64,000 nt of DNA from Comamonadaceae bacterium UBA2121 (GCA_002331385.1 DCYB01000005.1:1-64000); one strand, 5' to 3'. Counted from the stretch's first letter, positions 42,324-52,356 are shown. Notes: a model not told the origin generated them from the letters alone. Translations and numbers: made by a program.

Positions 42324-43217
42324 ATGCGTTCCGAGCGTCGTGGCCTGTTGGCCCTGTTGATCGTCACCGTGGTCTGGGGCACGACCTTTCCGGCCATGAA
42401 ACTGCTGTCGCATCATCTCGATGCACTGCAGATTATCTGGGCGCGCTTTGCCATCGCCCTCGTCGTGCTGCTGCCCATGTGGCGTGGCATGCGGGGCGCG
42501 GAACGGCGCTGGGGACTTGCGCTGGGCGTGCTGCTGTTCATCGCGTTCTGGCTGCAGATCGAGGGTCTGGCCCGCACCAGCAGCAACCGCAATGCCTTCG
42601 TCACCGGCCTGAACGTGCTGGTGGTGCCCATCCTCGCAATGCTGGCGCTGGGCCGGCGTTACGGGCTTGCGCTGTGGGTGGCGTGCCTGATGGCGTTGCT
42701 GGGCATGACGTTGATGTTCCACGAGAACGACCCGTGGAATCTGGGCGACACGCTGACGCTGGCAAGCACGTTCTTCTACGCAGTCTACATCCTCGCGCTG
42801 GAAGAATGCGCACGCCGTACCGCCAAGGCCCCACTGCGCGCCACACGCATGGCCGCAGCACAGGCCGCCGTGATGCTGGCCGCGTCGAGCGTGCTCGTGC
42901 TGCTGCGACACGGCGACGTGCAAAGTGCGCTGGGCCCGTTGCTGGACATCCCCTCCGCATCGTGGATTGCACTGGTGTACCTGGGCGTGTTCGCCAGCGT
43001 CATGGTGGTGACCTTGCAGGCCTGGGGGCAACAGCGTGTGGACGCCATGCGCAGCGCGATCATCTATGGGCTGGAGCCCGTCTTCGCCGCGTCGATGGGC
43101 TGGTTCCTGATTGGTGAGAGCCTGGGCCTGAACGGCTTGCTTGGCGCGGCGCTGATCGTGGGCGCGCTGATCGTGAGCCAGTTGCAGCCGCCCAAGGTGG
43201 TGGCGGCAGCGGCCTGA
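42324..43217 (+). CDS. EamA/DMT-family transporter
   Basis: This 297-residue protein has ten hydrophobic segments in two EamA repeats. The first repeat begins LLALLIVTVVWGTTFPAMK and the second includes the EPVFAASMGWFLIGE motif. Members export amino acids or metabolites. It is convergent with mrdA and separated by 103 bases. Confidence 0.9.
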   Translation: MRSERRGLLALLIVTVVWGTTFPAMKLLSHHLDALQIIWARFAIALVVLLPMWRGMRGAERRWGLALGVLLFIAFWLQIEGLARTSSNRNAFVTGLNVLVVPILAMLALGRRYGLALWVACLMALLGMTLMFHENDPWNLGDTLTLASTFFYAVYILALEECARRTAKAPLRATRMAAAQAAVMLAASSVLVLLRHGDVQSALGPLLDIPSASWIALVYLGVFASVMVVTLQAWGQQRVDAMRSAIIYGLEPVFAASMGWFLIGESLGLNGLLGAALIVGALIVSQLQPPKVVAAAA

Positions 43218-43320
43218 GTCCGCATCTACGCGTCCCTCATCCGGGACGTCGTCGCATGCGTTTCATGCAGCCGGTGGCGCGGGCACCCAGGCCGCACGCG
43301 GTATCACGTATCACATCACC

Positions 43321-45276
43321 TCAAGGCTCGGGCGTTTCATTCGCGACGATGGGAATATCCGCCACCTTGCGCGGCGTGCCGATGGGCGATGTCGCCTGCC
43401 CCCTGGACACGGCGGCCAGATCGGCTTCGCTCGGGTACAGCCCCATCAGCCAGTAGTCGAACACGCGGCGCACAATCGGGCCCGCAGCCGCGGCACCAAA
43501 GCCCGCGTTCTCCACGATCACGGCGACGGCGATGCGTGGCTCCTCCAGCGGCGCAAAGGCGGAGAACAGCGAGTGGTCGCGCTTGTGCTCTTCCATGAGC
43601 CTGGCGTTATAGCGCACGTTCTGGCCCAGACTCACCGCCTGCGCCGTGCCCGTCTTGCCGCCCGAGGTGTACTGCGCGCTGGCAAACAGGCGCGCGCCCG
43701 TACCCACCTTGTTCACCAGTCCAAGCGACTTGTGGATGACCTCGATGTTCTTCGGGCTGTAGCTCAGATCCACGCCTGCCGGCTGCTCGATTTCGGTCAC
43801 CTTGCCGGAGACCGCATCTTTCGTGGCCTTGACGATGTGCGGCTTGTAGCGGGTGCCGCCGTTGGCCAGGATCGCCTCCGCCTGCGCAAGCTGGAGCATG
43901 GTGAAATTGTTGTAGCCCTGCCCGATCCCCAGCGACACGGTCTCGCCGGGAAACCAGCGCTTTTGCTCGGGGCGCTTGTAGGTGTTGCGCTTCCACTCCG
44001 TGCTGGGCAGGGTGCCGCGCAATTCGCCGTTCAGGTCGATGCCGGTGATCTGGCCAAACCCCATGGGCTTCATGAAGTCGTGAATCATGTCCACACCCAT
44101 GTCCACGGCGAGTGAATAGAAGTAGGTGTTGCTCGAATGCTGGATGGCGCGGTACATGTCCACGCCGCCCAGGCCGCCTTCGTGGCTGCGGAAGGTGCGC
44201 CCGCCAAAGTTGAAGTAGCCGGGATCGTTGTAGACCTGCGTGGGCGAGCGCTTGTGCAGCTCCAGCGCGGCCAGCCCCATGAAGGGCTTGTACGTGGAGC
44301 CGGGCGGATAGGTGCCGCGCAGCGCACGATTGAGCAGCGGCTTGTTGATGGATTCGTTCAGCGCCTGCCAGTTTTCATGGTCGATCCCTTCCACGAACAG
44401 GTTGGGATCGAACGTCGGCTTGCTCACCAGCGCCAGCACTTCGCCATTGCGCGGGTCCATGGCCACCAACGCGCCACGGCGGTCACCGAACATGTCCTCC
44501 ACGAGCTTTTGCAGCTTGATGTCGATGGACATCATCACCGTGTCGCCCGGGCTGGCCGCGTAGCTGGCGAGGCGGCGCACGGCATGGCCGCCCGCCGACG
44601 TCTCCAGCCGCTCCACGCCGGTCTGGCCGTGCAGCACGTGCTCGTAGGACGACTCCACGCCGAGCTTGCCGATGTAGTCGGTGCCACGGTAATTGGCGGC
44701 ATCGTCGGAGTCTTCGATGCGTTCCTTTTCGCGCTGGTTGATGCGGCCGATGTAGCCGATGGCATGCGCACCCGTGTCACCCAGCGGATAGCTGCGGAAC
44801 AGGCGGGCCTTGATGTCCACACCCGGAAAACGGTAGCGCTGTGCGGCAAAGCGCGCCACCTCCTCGTCGGTCAGCCGTGTGCGCAGCGGGATCGACTCGA
44901 AGCTTTTGGAGTCGTCCATGAGACGGCGGAACTTGCGCCGGTCGCGCGGCGTGACATCGACGATCTTGGCGATCTCTTCGATCGTCTCCTCCAGATTGTC
45001 GACTTTGGCGCGCGTAATCTCCAGCGTGTAGGCCGAGTAATTGGACGCCAGCACCACGCCGTTGCGATCAAGGATCAGCCCCCGGTTGGGCACGATGGGC
45101 ACGACGGCCGTGCGATTGCTTTCCGCCTGCTCGGCCAGATCCTGATGGCGCACCACCTGCAGCATGTACAGGCGAAAGACGATGAGCACGAAGGCCATCA
45201 GCACCATCAGGCCGACGACGATCACCCGCAGCCGAAAGCGAGAGACATCGGCCTCTACATTTCGCAATTCAGTCAT
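43321..45276 (-). CDS. mrdA: Penicillin-binding protein 2 (elongasome transpeptidase)
   Basis: This 651-residue high-molecular-weight class B PBP makes peptidoglycan crosslinks during elongation. It has one N-terminal membrane helix (about residues 14-40), a pedestal region (60-230) and a transpeptidase domain with the active-site motifs STYK at 327-330, SSN at 381-383 and KTG at 541-543. It follows mreD after 39 bases as the last gene of mreB-mreC-mreD-mrdA. The rodA gene that often follows is not here; the next gene is a convergent EamA transporter. Confidence 0.95.
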   Translation of the reverse strand: MTELRNVEADVSRFRLRVIVVGLMVLMAFVLIVFRLYMLQVVRHQDLAEQAESNRTAVVPIVPNRGLILDRNGVVLASNYSAYTLEITRAKVDNLEETIEEIAKIVDVTPRDRRKFRRLMDDSKSFESIPLRTRLTDEEVARFAAQRYRFPGVDIKARLFRSYPLGDTGAHAIGYIGRINQREKERIEDSDDAANYRGTDYIGKLGVESSYEHVLHGQTGVERLETSAGGHAVRRLASYAASPGDTVMMSIDIKLQKLVEDMFGDRRGALVAMDPRNGEVLALVSKPTFDPNLFVEGIDHENWQALNESINKPLLNRALRGTYPPGSTYKPFMGLAALELHKRSPTQVYNDPGYFNFGGRTFRSHEGGLGGVDMYRAIQHSSNTYFYSLAVDMGVDMIHDFMKPMGFGQITGIDLNGELRGTLPSTEWKRNTYKRPEQKRWFPGETVSLGIGQGYNNFTMLQLAQAEAILANGGTRYKPHIVKATKDAVSGKVTEIEQPAGVDLSYSPKNIEVIHKSLGLVNKVGTGARLFASAQYTSGGKTGTAQAVSLGQNVRYNARLMEEHKRDHSLFSAFAPLEEPRIAVAVIVENAGFGAAAAGPIVRRVFDYWLMGLYPSEADLAAVSRGQATSPIGTPRKVADIPIVANETPEP

Positions 45277-45315
45277 GGGCGGTATCCATCGTGTGGCCAG
45301 TAACGCATGACAGCG

Positions 45316-45831
45316 TCACAGCGGACGGTTCTCATCCGGATCGGGCGGACGCCTTTGCGGCGCCAGCAGGATCCAGGTGGCAACGGGCCACAACGCTGCT
45401 TCCAGTGCGGGAGCAATCAGACCTTCCATTCCGGGCAAAGTTCCTCCGGAGAGGAGCCGCAAAATCAGCTCGACAGCGTGCGCGCCCGCAAACAGCGGAA
45501 TCATCTGCAGCGCCTGCCACCACACGTTGAACCACAGCATGCGGCGACTGGACATCTGCGCCGCGTACATCAGCAGACAGTACACCAGCGCGTGCTGCCC
45601 CATGAGTGCAGACTGGCTCACGTCCATGCACAGCCCAAGGATGAAGGCCACGCTGACGCCCACACGCTGCGGCTGATGAATGCCCCAGAAAGCGAGCAGC
45701 ACCATCAGCCAGTCGGGCGTCCAAACCACGCGCCCCAACGGCAGGATGTTGATCGACAGACCCACCAGAAAACTGGCGACGATGAACACCGGACTGACCG
45801 GCAGCAGCAGTTGCTGACCTTTGGGCATCAT
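45316..45831 (-). CDS. mreD: Rod shape-determining protein MreD
   Basis: This 171-residue membrane protein has five or six hydrophobic segments (VFIVASFLVGLSI, VLLAFWGIH, LGLCMDVSQSALMGQHAL) and joins MreC and MreB in the elongasome. Its start codon overlaps the mreC stop (ATGA). Two Met start it and the first is taken. Confidence 0.92.
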   Translation of the reverse strand: MMPKGQQLLLPVSPVFIVASFLVGLSINILPLGRVVWTPDWLMVLLAFWGIHQPQRVGVSVAFILGLCMDVSQSALMGQHALVYCLLMYAAQMSSRRMLWFNVWWQALQMIPLFAGAHAVELILRLLSGGTLPGMEGLIAPALEAALWPVATWILLAPQRRPPDPDENRPL

Positions 45832-46805
45832 GGCCGTGTTCCTTGTCCCTGCGCCCGTCCGGGCAGATCCCGCGTGGCCTTGGCAGGCTTGTCCGCCTTG
45901 CCAGACTTGGGCGCGGGCACCTCGGCCTCGACCTCGGCGCGCACGTCATCGGCGAGCGGCTTGAGCACGGTGGCGTATTGCGCACCCATCATCTGGGCGA
46001 GCGGCTCACAGTAGATGCGCGAGAACGAGGAGTCCGCACGCTTTTCCACCTTGATCACCTTGGCCACCGGCAGACCGGCGGGATAGACCCCATCCATGCC
46101 GCTGGTGCTGAGCAGATCGCCCTCCTGCACGTCGGCATTGCTGGCCATGAAGCGCAGTTCCATGCCGCCGCCGTGAATCATCACCGGGTCGCCATACGCC
46201 ACGCCACGCACGCCGGTGCGCATGTTGCGCACGGGGATGGCCTGATCGCGATCGATCAGCAGCGTGACTTCGCTCGACAACGGAAACACGCGCGTGACCT
46301 GGCCGAGCACGCCGCCCGCATCGATCACGGGCGAGCCCGCCACCACCCCGGCCATTTGTCCGCGATCGATCACCACACGGCGCGTGTAGGGGTCCGCCGC
46401 GTCATACACTACTTGTGCGGCCATGCCGGGCGTGGTGACGCGCGTGCGCAGATCGAGCAACTGGCGCAACTGGGCGTTTTCCTGCAGCAACAGTTCCACT
46501 TGATTGGCCTGCTGGGACATCGCAGCCATGCGGCTTTGCGCGGCATCGCGGCCTTGTTGCGCCTCTTCCAGCGCCTGGAAATAGCCTGCGCCATCGCGCG
46601 CAAACTCTACGGGCTTGAGCATGAGCCACTGCAGCGGCATCAGCACCGTGCCAATGCCTTTGCGCACCGGCTCGGTGACGTGAAAGCGCGCATCCGCCAC
46701 CATTAAAAACAGCGCCAAAGCGCTGCAAAAGGTCAGGCGTGCGAGGGGAGACGGCCCCTGCTTGAACAGGGATGGAGCCTTTCGGTCCAGCGTGCCTAAC
46801 GGCAT
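45828..46805 (-). CDS. mreC: Rod shape-determining protein MreC
   Basis: This 325-residue protein has a single N-terminal membrane helix (about 20-40), a coiled coil (about 70-110) and the periplasmic beta-barrel region (about 125-270), with a Pro/Ala/Lys-rich C-terminal tail. It links MreB to PBP2. It follows mreB by 47 bases and overlaps mreD by four. Confidence 0.93.
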   Translation of the reverse strand: MPLGTLDRKAPSLFKQGPSPLARLTFCSALALFLMVADARFHVTEPVRKGIGTVLMPLQWLMLKPVEFARDGAGYFQALEEAQQGRDAAQSRMAAMSQQANQVELLLQENAQLRQLLDLRTRVTTPGMAAQVVYDAADPYTRRVVIDRGQMAGVVAGSPVIDAGGVLGQVTRVFPLSSEVTLLIDRDQAIPVRNMRTGVRGVAYGDPVMIHGGGMELRFMASNADVQEGDLLSTSGMDGVYPAGLPVAKVIKVEKRADSSFSRIYCEPLAQMMGAQYATVLKPLADDVRAEVEAEVPAPKSGKADKPAKATRDLPGRAQGQGTRP

Positions 46806-46852
46806 GGGTCACTCCATCCGCAGCCACGCATGAGCACGCCTGCCATGCCGTA

Positions 46853-47896
46853 TTACTCGTTGGTGAAGATACCGCCGTGGCGGTCCATGCGCTCCAGCGC
46901 AATGCCGCAGCCGCGCACCACGCAGGTCAGCGGCTCTTCGGCCACGAGCACGGGCAGGCCGGTTTCTTCGGCCAGCAGACGGTCCAGGTCACGCAGCAGC
47001 GCGCCACCACCGGTCAGCATCATGCCGCGCTCGGCAATGTCGGCGCCCAGCTCGGGCGGTGTCTGCTCCAGCGCGTTCTTGACGGCGGACACGATCTGGT
47101 TCAGCGGCTCGGTGAGCGCCTCCAGCACTTCGTTGCTGGAAATGGTGAAGCTACGCGGCACGCCTTCGGAAAGGTTGCGGCCCTTGACTTCCATTTCCTT
47201 GACTTCGGAGCCCGGGAAGGCCGAGCCGATGTTCTTCTTGATGGCTTCCGCCGTGGGCTCACCAATCAGCATGCCGTAGTTGCGACGGATGTAATTGATG
47301 ATGGCTTCGTCGAACTTGTCGCCGCCAACGCGCACAGAACCCTTGTAGACCATGCCGCCCAGCGAGATCACGCCCACTTCGGTCGTGCCGCCGCCAATGT
47401 CGACCACCATGGAGCCCGAGGCTTCCGACACCGGCAGGCCCGCGCCGATACCGGCGGCCATCGGCTCTTCGATCAGGTCCACGGAGGTGGCGCCCGCCGC
47501 CTCTGCTGCGTCGCGGATGGCGCGGCGCTCGACCTGGGTGGAACCGCAGGGCACGCAGATGATGATGCGCGGGCTCGGTGCGAGGATCGAGCGCGGGTGC
47601 ACCATCTTGATGAACTGCTTGATCATGTTCTCGGTGATCACGAAGTCGGCGATGACACCGTCTTTCATCGGGCGGATGGCCTCGATGTTGCCGGGAACCT
47701 TGCCGAGCATGGCCTTGGCTTCGTGGCCGACGGCCTGGATGACCTTCTTGCCGTGGGGCCCGCCTTCGTGGCGAATGGCGACCACGGACGGCTCATCCAG
47801 AACGATACCCTTGTCGCGGGCGAAGATCAGCGTATTGGCGGTGCCAAGGTCAATGGCGAGGTCGGTGGAGAAGTACCGACGGAAAGCTCCGAACAT
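46853..47896 (-). CDS. mreB: Rod shape-determining protein MreB
   Basis: This 347-residue bacterial actin has the phosphate-binding motif DLAIDLGTANTLIF near the N-terminus, a second one at VVDIGGGTTEVGV, and GGGALLRDLDRLL in the adenosine motif. It forms the filaments that guide sidewall synthesis. It is the first gene of the mre operon and divergent from gatCAB. Confidence 0.97.
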   Translation of the reverse strand: MFGAFRRYFSTDLAIDLGTANTLIFARDKGIVLDEPSVVAIRHEGGPHGKKVIQAVGHEAKAMLGKVPGNIEAIRPMKDGVIADFVITENMIKQFIKMVHPRSILAPSPRIIICVPCGSTQVERRAIRDAAEAAGATSVDLIEEPMAAGIGAGLPVSEASGSMVVDIGGGTTEVGVISLGGMVYKGSVRVGGDKFDEAIINYIRRNYGMLIGEPTAEAIKKNIGSAFPGSEVKEMEVKGRNLSEGVPRSFTISSNEVLEALTEPLNQIVSAVKNALEQTPPELGADIAERGMMLTGGGALLRDLDRLLAEETGLPVLVAEEPLTCVVRGCGIALERMDRHGGIFTNE

Positions 47897-48364
47897 TCAA
47901 GAATCCTCTCAGGCACGGCAGGCACGTCGGCGTGCCGTCGCCGGAATTTACTGGGGTGTAAGTATTGGTCTTTTTCGCACAATGACCAACAGTGCGGAGG
48001 GTCTTGCGGCAAAGCGAGAATAATACCGCAACACCTGTGAATAACTCCCCCTCAGCTGGCATAGATTCGGGCTTTACGCTCAGTTTATTTGCAGCAGGTT
48101 GTTTCAATTCGCGTCTAGATGAGTGCAACTCACCCCAACAGCACTCGCCGCATCCGTCCGTTTCTCGCCAAAAACACCGCAATCGCATTTGCGGGCCTGC
48201 CTTTCCCGCGCCTGCGCAACGGTGCTTGCAGGGGCGGCGCAAGGTCCATCGGGCCAAAGGGAGATAATAGGGGTCATCCCCATGCACAGACTGCTCCTGA
48301 CCCGCACCGACGTGGTCGAGCGGCCGACTCCTTGGCGCATGGGCCCAACCTCTTTCGGATTGTT
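47897..48364. other. Divergent promoter region of mreB and gatC
   Basis: This 468-base gap carries the promoters of the mre operon (minus) and gatCAB (plus). It contains no convincing gene; the long open frame running into gatC is only its upstream extension. A GATAAT at 48263 could be a -10 box for gatC, without a good -35 box. Confidence 0.6.
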
Positions 48365-48664
48365 ATGGCACTGACACACGACGACATGGCCCGCATCGCC
48401 AATCTGGCGCGGCTGGAACTCTCTGATAACGAAAGTGAGCGCATGCTCACCGGCCTCAATCAGTTCTTTGAAGTGGTCGAACAAATGCGCGCCGTGGACA
48501 CCTCGGGCATCACGCCGCTGTCGCACCCGGTCGCGGCCATCCGTGACATCCAGTTGCGTCTGCGCGATGACGTGGTGAGCGAGTCTGACAACCGTGAAGC
48601 CAACCAGAAAAGTGCGCCAGCAGTGGAAAACGGCATGTTCCTCGTGCCCCGCGTGATCGAATAA
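48365..48664 (+). CDS. gatC: Aspartyl/glutamyl-tRNA amidotransferase subunit C
   Basis: This 99-residue small subunit stabilises GatA in the enzyme that converts Glu-tRNA(Gln) or Asp-tRNA(Asn) to the amide form. It begins MALTHDDMARIANLARLEL, typical of GatC, and ends with the REANQKSAPAVENGMFLVPRVI tail region. It is first in gatC-gatA-gatB. The ribosome binding site is weak. Confidence 0.95.
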   Translation: MALTHDDMARIANLARLELSDNESERMLTGLNQFFEVVEQMRAVDTSGITPLSHPVAAIRDIQLRLRDDVVSESDNREANQKSAPAVENGMFLVPRVIE

Positions 48665-48822
48665 TTCGCTATTCCACACTACGCAAACAATCGTCAATGG
48701 TGTGGCCGGGTCGCCAATCATCTCGCCTTGCAGATGCCCTCTGATCCTCCCACCAGCCAGTCACCCCCGGAAGGGCCAGGCCGACACCCCTGCCCTGCCC
48801 AACCTTCGAGTACGAGAATCGC

Positions 48823-50298
48823 ATGAGCATTCCCACCGAACTGCATGATCTGAGCGTCGCCCAACTCGCGGCGAAGCTCAAGGCGCGCGAAGTGTCCTCC
48901 GTCGAGACCGCGCAGCATTTTCTGGCCCGTGCCAAGGCGCACGCCCACCTGGGCGCATTCGTGCACATCAACGACGATGTGACGCTCGCGCAGGCCAAGG
49001 CCGCCGACGCCGCCATTGCCGCGGGCAGCAGCGCACCGCTTGCGGGCGTGCCGATTGCGCACAAGGACCTGTTCGTCACCAAGGACTTCCCGACCACCGC
49101 CGCGTCGAAGATGCTCGACGGCTACCAGTCGCCCTTCGATGCGACCATGGTGACCCGTCTGGCCGATGCCGGCTGCGTCACCCTCGGCAAGCTCAACATG
49201 GACGAGTTCGCCATGGGCTCGGGCAACGAAAGCTCGGTCCACGGCAAGGTGCTCAACCCATGGGATACGGAGCGCGTTCCGGGCGGATCGTCGGGCGGCT
49301 CCGCGGCTGCCATTGCGGCCCGCCTCGCTCCCGGCGTGACCGGCACCGACACCGGCGGCTCGATCCGTCAGCCCGCATCATTTTGCGGCATCACCGGCAT
49401 CAAGCCCACCTATGGCCGCGCTAGCCGCTACGGCATGATCGCGTTCGCCTCCAGCCTCGATCAGGCCGGCCCGATGGCGCGCACGGCGGAGGACTGCGCG
49501 CTCCTGCTCAGCGCCATGTGCGGCCCCGACCCGGACCGCGACTCCACCAGCCTGGACATGCCTGCGGAAGACTTCTCGCGCAAGCTCAACGACTCGCTCG
49601 ACGGCCTGCGCATCGGCATTCCCCAGGAGTTCTTCGGTGACGGCCTCGCGCCCGACGTGCGCGCCGCCATCGACGCCAGCCTCAAGGAATACGAAAAGCT
49701 CGGCGCCAAGCTGGTGCCCATCAGCCTGCCACGCACCGAGCTGTCGATCCCGGTCTACTACATCATCGCACCCGCAGAAGCCTCGTCCAACCTCAGCCGC
49801 TTCGACGGCGTGAAGTTCGGCCACCGCGCCAAGGACTACAGCGACCTGCTCGACATGTACAAGAAAACCCGCGCCGAAGGTTTCGGTGACGAGGTCAAGC
49901 GCCGCATCATCATCGGCACCTACGTGCTGAGCCATGGTTACTACGACGCCTACTATCTGCAGGCGCAAAAAATCCGCCGCATGATCGCCGACGACTTCCA
50001 GCAGGCCTTCAAGGTGTGCGACATCATCGCCGGCCCCGTGGCCCCCACCGTCGCTTGGGCGCTGGGCAGCGAGCGCAACCCGCTCACCAACTATCTGGCC
50101 GACATCTACACCCTGTCCGCATCGCTCGCCGGTCTGCCCGGCATGAGCGTGCCCGCCGGATTCGGCGAAGGCGGCATGCCCGTGGGCCTGCAACTCGTCG
50201 GCAATTATTTCGACGAAGCGCGCCTGCTCAACGCAGCGCACCGCCTGCAGCAGGCGACCGATTTCCATCTGCGCCAACCCACCGGCATGGCCCGATAA
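48823..50298 (+). CDS. gatA: Aspartyl/glutamyl-tRNA amidotransferase subunit A
   Basis: This 491-residue amidase subunit releases ammonia from glutamine or asparagine. The Ser-cisSer-Lys triad is visible: Lys81 (IAHKDLF), cis-Ser156 in PGGSSGGSAAA and nucleophile Ser180 in DTGGSIRQPAS. It lies 158 bases after gatC and 24 before gatB. Confidence 0.97.
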   Translation: MSIPTELHDLSVAQLAAKLKAREVSSVETAQHFLARAKAHAHLGAFVHINDDVTLAQAKAADAAIAAGSSAPLAGVPIAHKDLFVTKDFPTTAASKMLDGYQSPFDATMVTRLADAGCVTLGKLNMDEFAMGSGNESSVHGKVLNPWDTERVPGGSSGGSAAAIAARLAPGVTGTDTGGSIRQPASFCGITGIKPTYGRASRYGMIAFASSLDQAGPMARTAEDCALLLSAMCGPDPDRDSTSLDMPAEDFSRKLNDSLDGLRIGIPQEFFGDGLAPDVRAAIDASLKEYEKLGAKLVPISLPRTELSIPVYYIIAPAEASSNLSRFDGVKFGHRAKDYSDLLDMYKKTRAEGFGDEVKRRIIIGTYVLSHGYYDAYYLQAQKIRRMIADDFQQAFKVCDIIAGPVAPTVAWALGSERNPLTNYLADIYTLSASLAGLPGMSVPAGFGEGGMPVGLQLVGNYFDEARLLNAAHRLQQATDFHLRQPTGMAR

Positions 50299-50322
50299 AT
50301 CAGCGGGAAGGAACACAAGAAC

Positions 50323-51777
50323 ATGACTGAAAAGACCATCCAGCTGATCAATGGCTACGAAGTGGTGATCGGCTTTGAAACCCACACCCAGCTCGCCACC
50401 CACAGCAAGATCTTCAGCCGCGCCAGCACCGCCTTTGGCGCCGAGCCGAACACGCAGGCCTGCGCGCTCGACATGGCCCTGCCCGGCACACTGCCGGTGA
50501 TGAACAAGAAGGCCGTCGAGTGCGCCATCAAGCTGGGGCTCGCCCTCGGCTCGCACATCGCGCCCGTCAGCATCTTTGCGCGCAAGAACTACTTCTACCC
50601 CGACCTGCCCAAGGGCTACCAGATCAGCCAGTTCGAAATCCCCGTCGTGCAAGGCGGTGAGGTGAGCTTCTTCGTGGGCGACGACAAGAAGACCGTGCGC
50701 CTCGTGCGCGCCCACTTGGAAGAAGACGCGGGCAAGTCCGTGCACGATGAATTCGTTGGCCAATCCGGCATCGACCTGAATCGCGCCGGCACGCCGCTGC
50801 TGGAGATCGTCACCGAACCCGACATGCGCAGCACCGAGGAGGCTGTGGCCTACGCCAAGGAGCTGCACAAGATCGTCACGTGGATCGGCATCTGCGACGG
50901 CAACATGCAGGAAGGTTCGTTCCGCTGCGACGCCAACGTCTCCGTGCGCAAGCCCGGTGGCCCGCTGGGCACGCGCCGCGAGATCAAGAACCTGAACTCG
51001 TTCAAGAACATGCAGATCGCCATCGACTACGAAATCCGCTGGCAGATCGAAGAGCTGGAAGACGGCCGCGCCATTCAACAGGCCACCGTGCTCTTCAACC
51101 CCGACACGGGCGAAACCCGCGCCATGCGCACCAAGGAAGACTCGGCCGACTACCGCTACTTCCCCGACCCCGACCTGCCGCCGCTGCACGTCGCCGCAGA
51201 ATGGGTCGAGCGCGTCAAGGCTGACATGCCCGAGCTGCCGCGCCACCGCGCAGACCGTTTCGTGGAGCAGTACAGCCTGCCCGAGTACGACGCCACCACG
51301 CTCACACAAAGCCAGGGCATGGCCGACTATTTCGAAGCCACCGCCAAGGGCTGCGGCCAGCCCAAGCTCGCCAGCAACTGGGTGATGGGCGAAATCTCAC
51401 GCCGCCTGAACACCGAAGAAATCGCCATCGAGCAGGCCCGTGTCAGCGCCGCACAACTCGCCGCGCTGATCCAGCGCATCCAGGACGGCACCATCAGCAA
51501 CAACGCTGCAAAACAGGTGTTTGACGTGCTCTGGTCCGGCGAAGGCGCCGATGTGGACGCCGTCATCGAAGCCAAGGGCCTCAAGCAGATGAACGACACC
51601 GGCGCCCTGGAAAAAATCATCGACGAGGTGATCGCAGCCAACGCGGCAAACGTGGAGCAGTACAAAGCCGGCAAGGACAAGGCATTCAACGCGCTTGTGG
51701 GGCAGGTCATGAAAGCCTCCAAGGGAAAGGCCAACCCCGCCCAGGTCAACGAGCTGCTGAAGGCGAAGCTGGACTGA
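50323..51777 (+). CDS. gatB: Aspartyl/glutamyl-tRNA amidotransferase subunit B
   Basis: This 484-residue subunit activates the misacylated tRNA by phosphorylation and performs amidation. It contains the GatB features EVVIGFETHTQL, FYPDLPKGYQISQ, and the C-terminal YqeY-like helical tail (about 335-484) that holds tRNA. Ribosome binding site AAGGAAC precedes the ATG. Confidence 0.97.
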   Translation: MTEKTIQLINGYEVVIGFETHTQLATHSKIFSRASTAFGAEPNTQACALDMALPGTLPVMNKKAVECAIKLGLALGSHIAPVSIFARKNYFYPDLPKGYQISQFEIPVVQGGEVSFFVGDDKKTVRLVRAHLEEDAGKSVHDEFVGQSGIDLNRAGTPLLEIVTEPDMRSTEEAVAYAKELHKIVTWIGICDGNMQEGSFRCDANVSVRKPGGPLGTRREIKNLNSFKNMQIAIDYEIRWQIEELEDGRAIQQATVLFNPDTGETRAMRTKEDSADYRYFPDPDLPPLHVAAEWVERVKADMPELPRHRADRFVEQYSLPEYDATTLTQSQGMADYFEATAKGCGQPKLASNWVMGEISRRLNTEEIAIEQARVSAAQLAALIQRIQDGTISNNAAKQVFDVLWSGEGADVDAVIEAKGLKQMNDTGALEKIIDEVIAANAANVEQYKAGKDKAFNALVGQVMKASKGKANPAQVNELLKAKLD

Positions 51778-51788
51778 GCGCCCACACC

Positions 51789-51848
51789 GCAATCGCAATC
51801 GCAATCGCAATCGCAATCGCAGTCTTAGTCGCAGTCTTAGTCGCAACC
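51789..51848. repeat. Hexanucleotide tandem repeat after gatB
   Basis: Five perfect GCAATC units (51789-51818) run on into alternating GCAGTC/TTAGTC variants up to 51848. The repeat begins 12 bases after the gatB stop and is immediately before a terminator. Slippage-prone noncoding repeat. Confidence 0.9.
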
Positions 51849-51861
51849 ACACTGCGCATTG

Positions 51862-51886
51862 AAAAGCCTCCTTCTGGAGGCTTTTT
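51862..51886 (+). terminator. Intrinsic terminator of gatCAB
   Basis: A 10-bp stem (AAAAGCCTCC with GGAGGCTTTT) with a TTCT loop and a T-run. The A-run on the other side makes it usable in both directions. Confidence 0.88.
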
Positions 51887-52356
51887 CTTTGTGTGCATCG
51901 CATGGTTGATTTTCGTGGGCCATGTGTACGCCACCTTGCCGTCGTGGCCGCAAGTGCTGGTCAACAACCCGCTGTCCCGCCGTCACTTTCGCAAATATCC
52001 CGCCATTCACGGACCCCAGTCGCTCTCGCTGCTCGCGCAGGTAGATGCGCCGCACGGGGCCATTCAGGGCCTGACGATGTGATGCACGCTTAGAGATACC
52101 AGCACCTTCTGCAGGGCGCGAGGCGCAGTAAGCAGGAAGGTGTCGCTGCAGACGAAGCGTTATTCCATTTTGGTAAAACGATAATCAAATCAAGAGATTA
52201 GATCAATTTAGCTAACCTGAATATTGGTGATCGGCTGACGTTTTCACGGCGGTTTCATGGGTAAATTGGTGAGCGATGACTAGCGTGCGCAAAAAGCTGG
52301 TCGTTGCTGCGAGATTTCGCGGACTCCTCAAAACCATTTCCAACAGGAGACTCCCC
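51887..52356. other. Intergenic region before the sulfite dehydrogenase
   Basis: No gene could be supported. Short frames of about 60 codons exist on both strands but have no ribosome binding site or family features. From 52150 to 52250 the sequence is AT-rich and probably holds the sorA promoter. An inverted pair (CACCTTCTGC near 52107 and GCAGGAAGGTG near 52132) could form a hairpin. Confidence 0.5.

Noticed and set aside
43231..43248. Hairpin CGTCCC/GGGACG after the EamA gene
   Set aside because: Only six base pairs and no T-run, so a terminator call is not supported.
49378..51309. 643-codon frame opposite gatA and gatB
   Set aside because: Antisense to two essential, motif-complete genes.
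51789..51848. Possible CRISPR-like repeat
   Set aside because: The units are 6 bases long and contiguous, with no spacers; it is a simple sequence repeat.
51891..52093. Short frames between gatB and sorA
   Set aside because: They begin inside or next to the terminator, on both strands, without ribosome binding sites.
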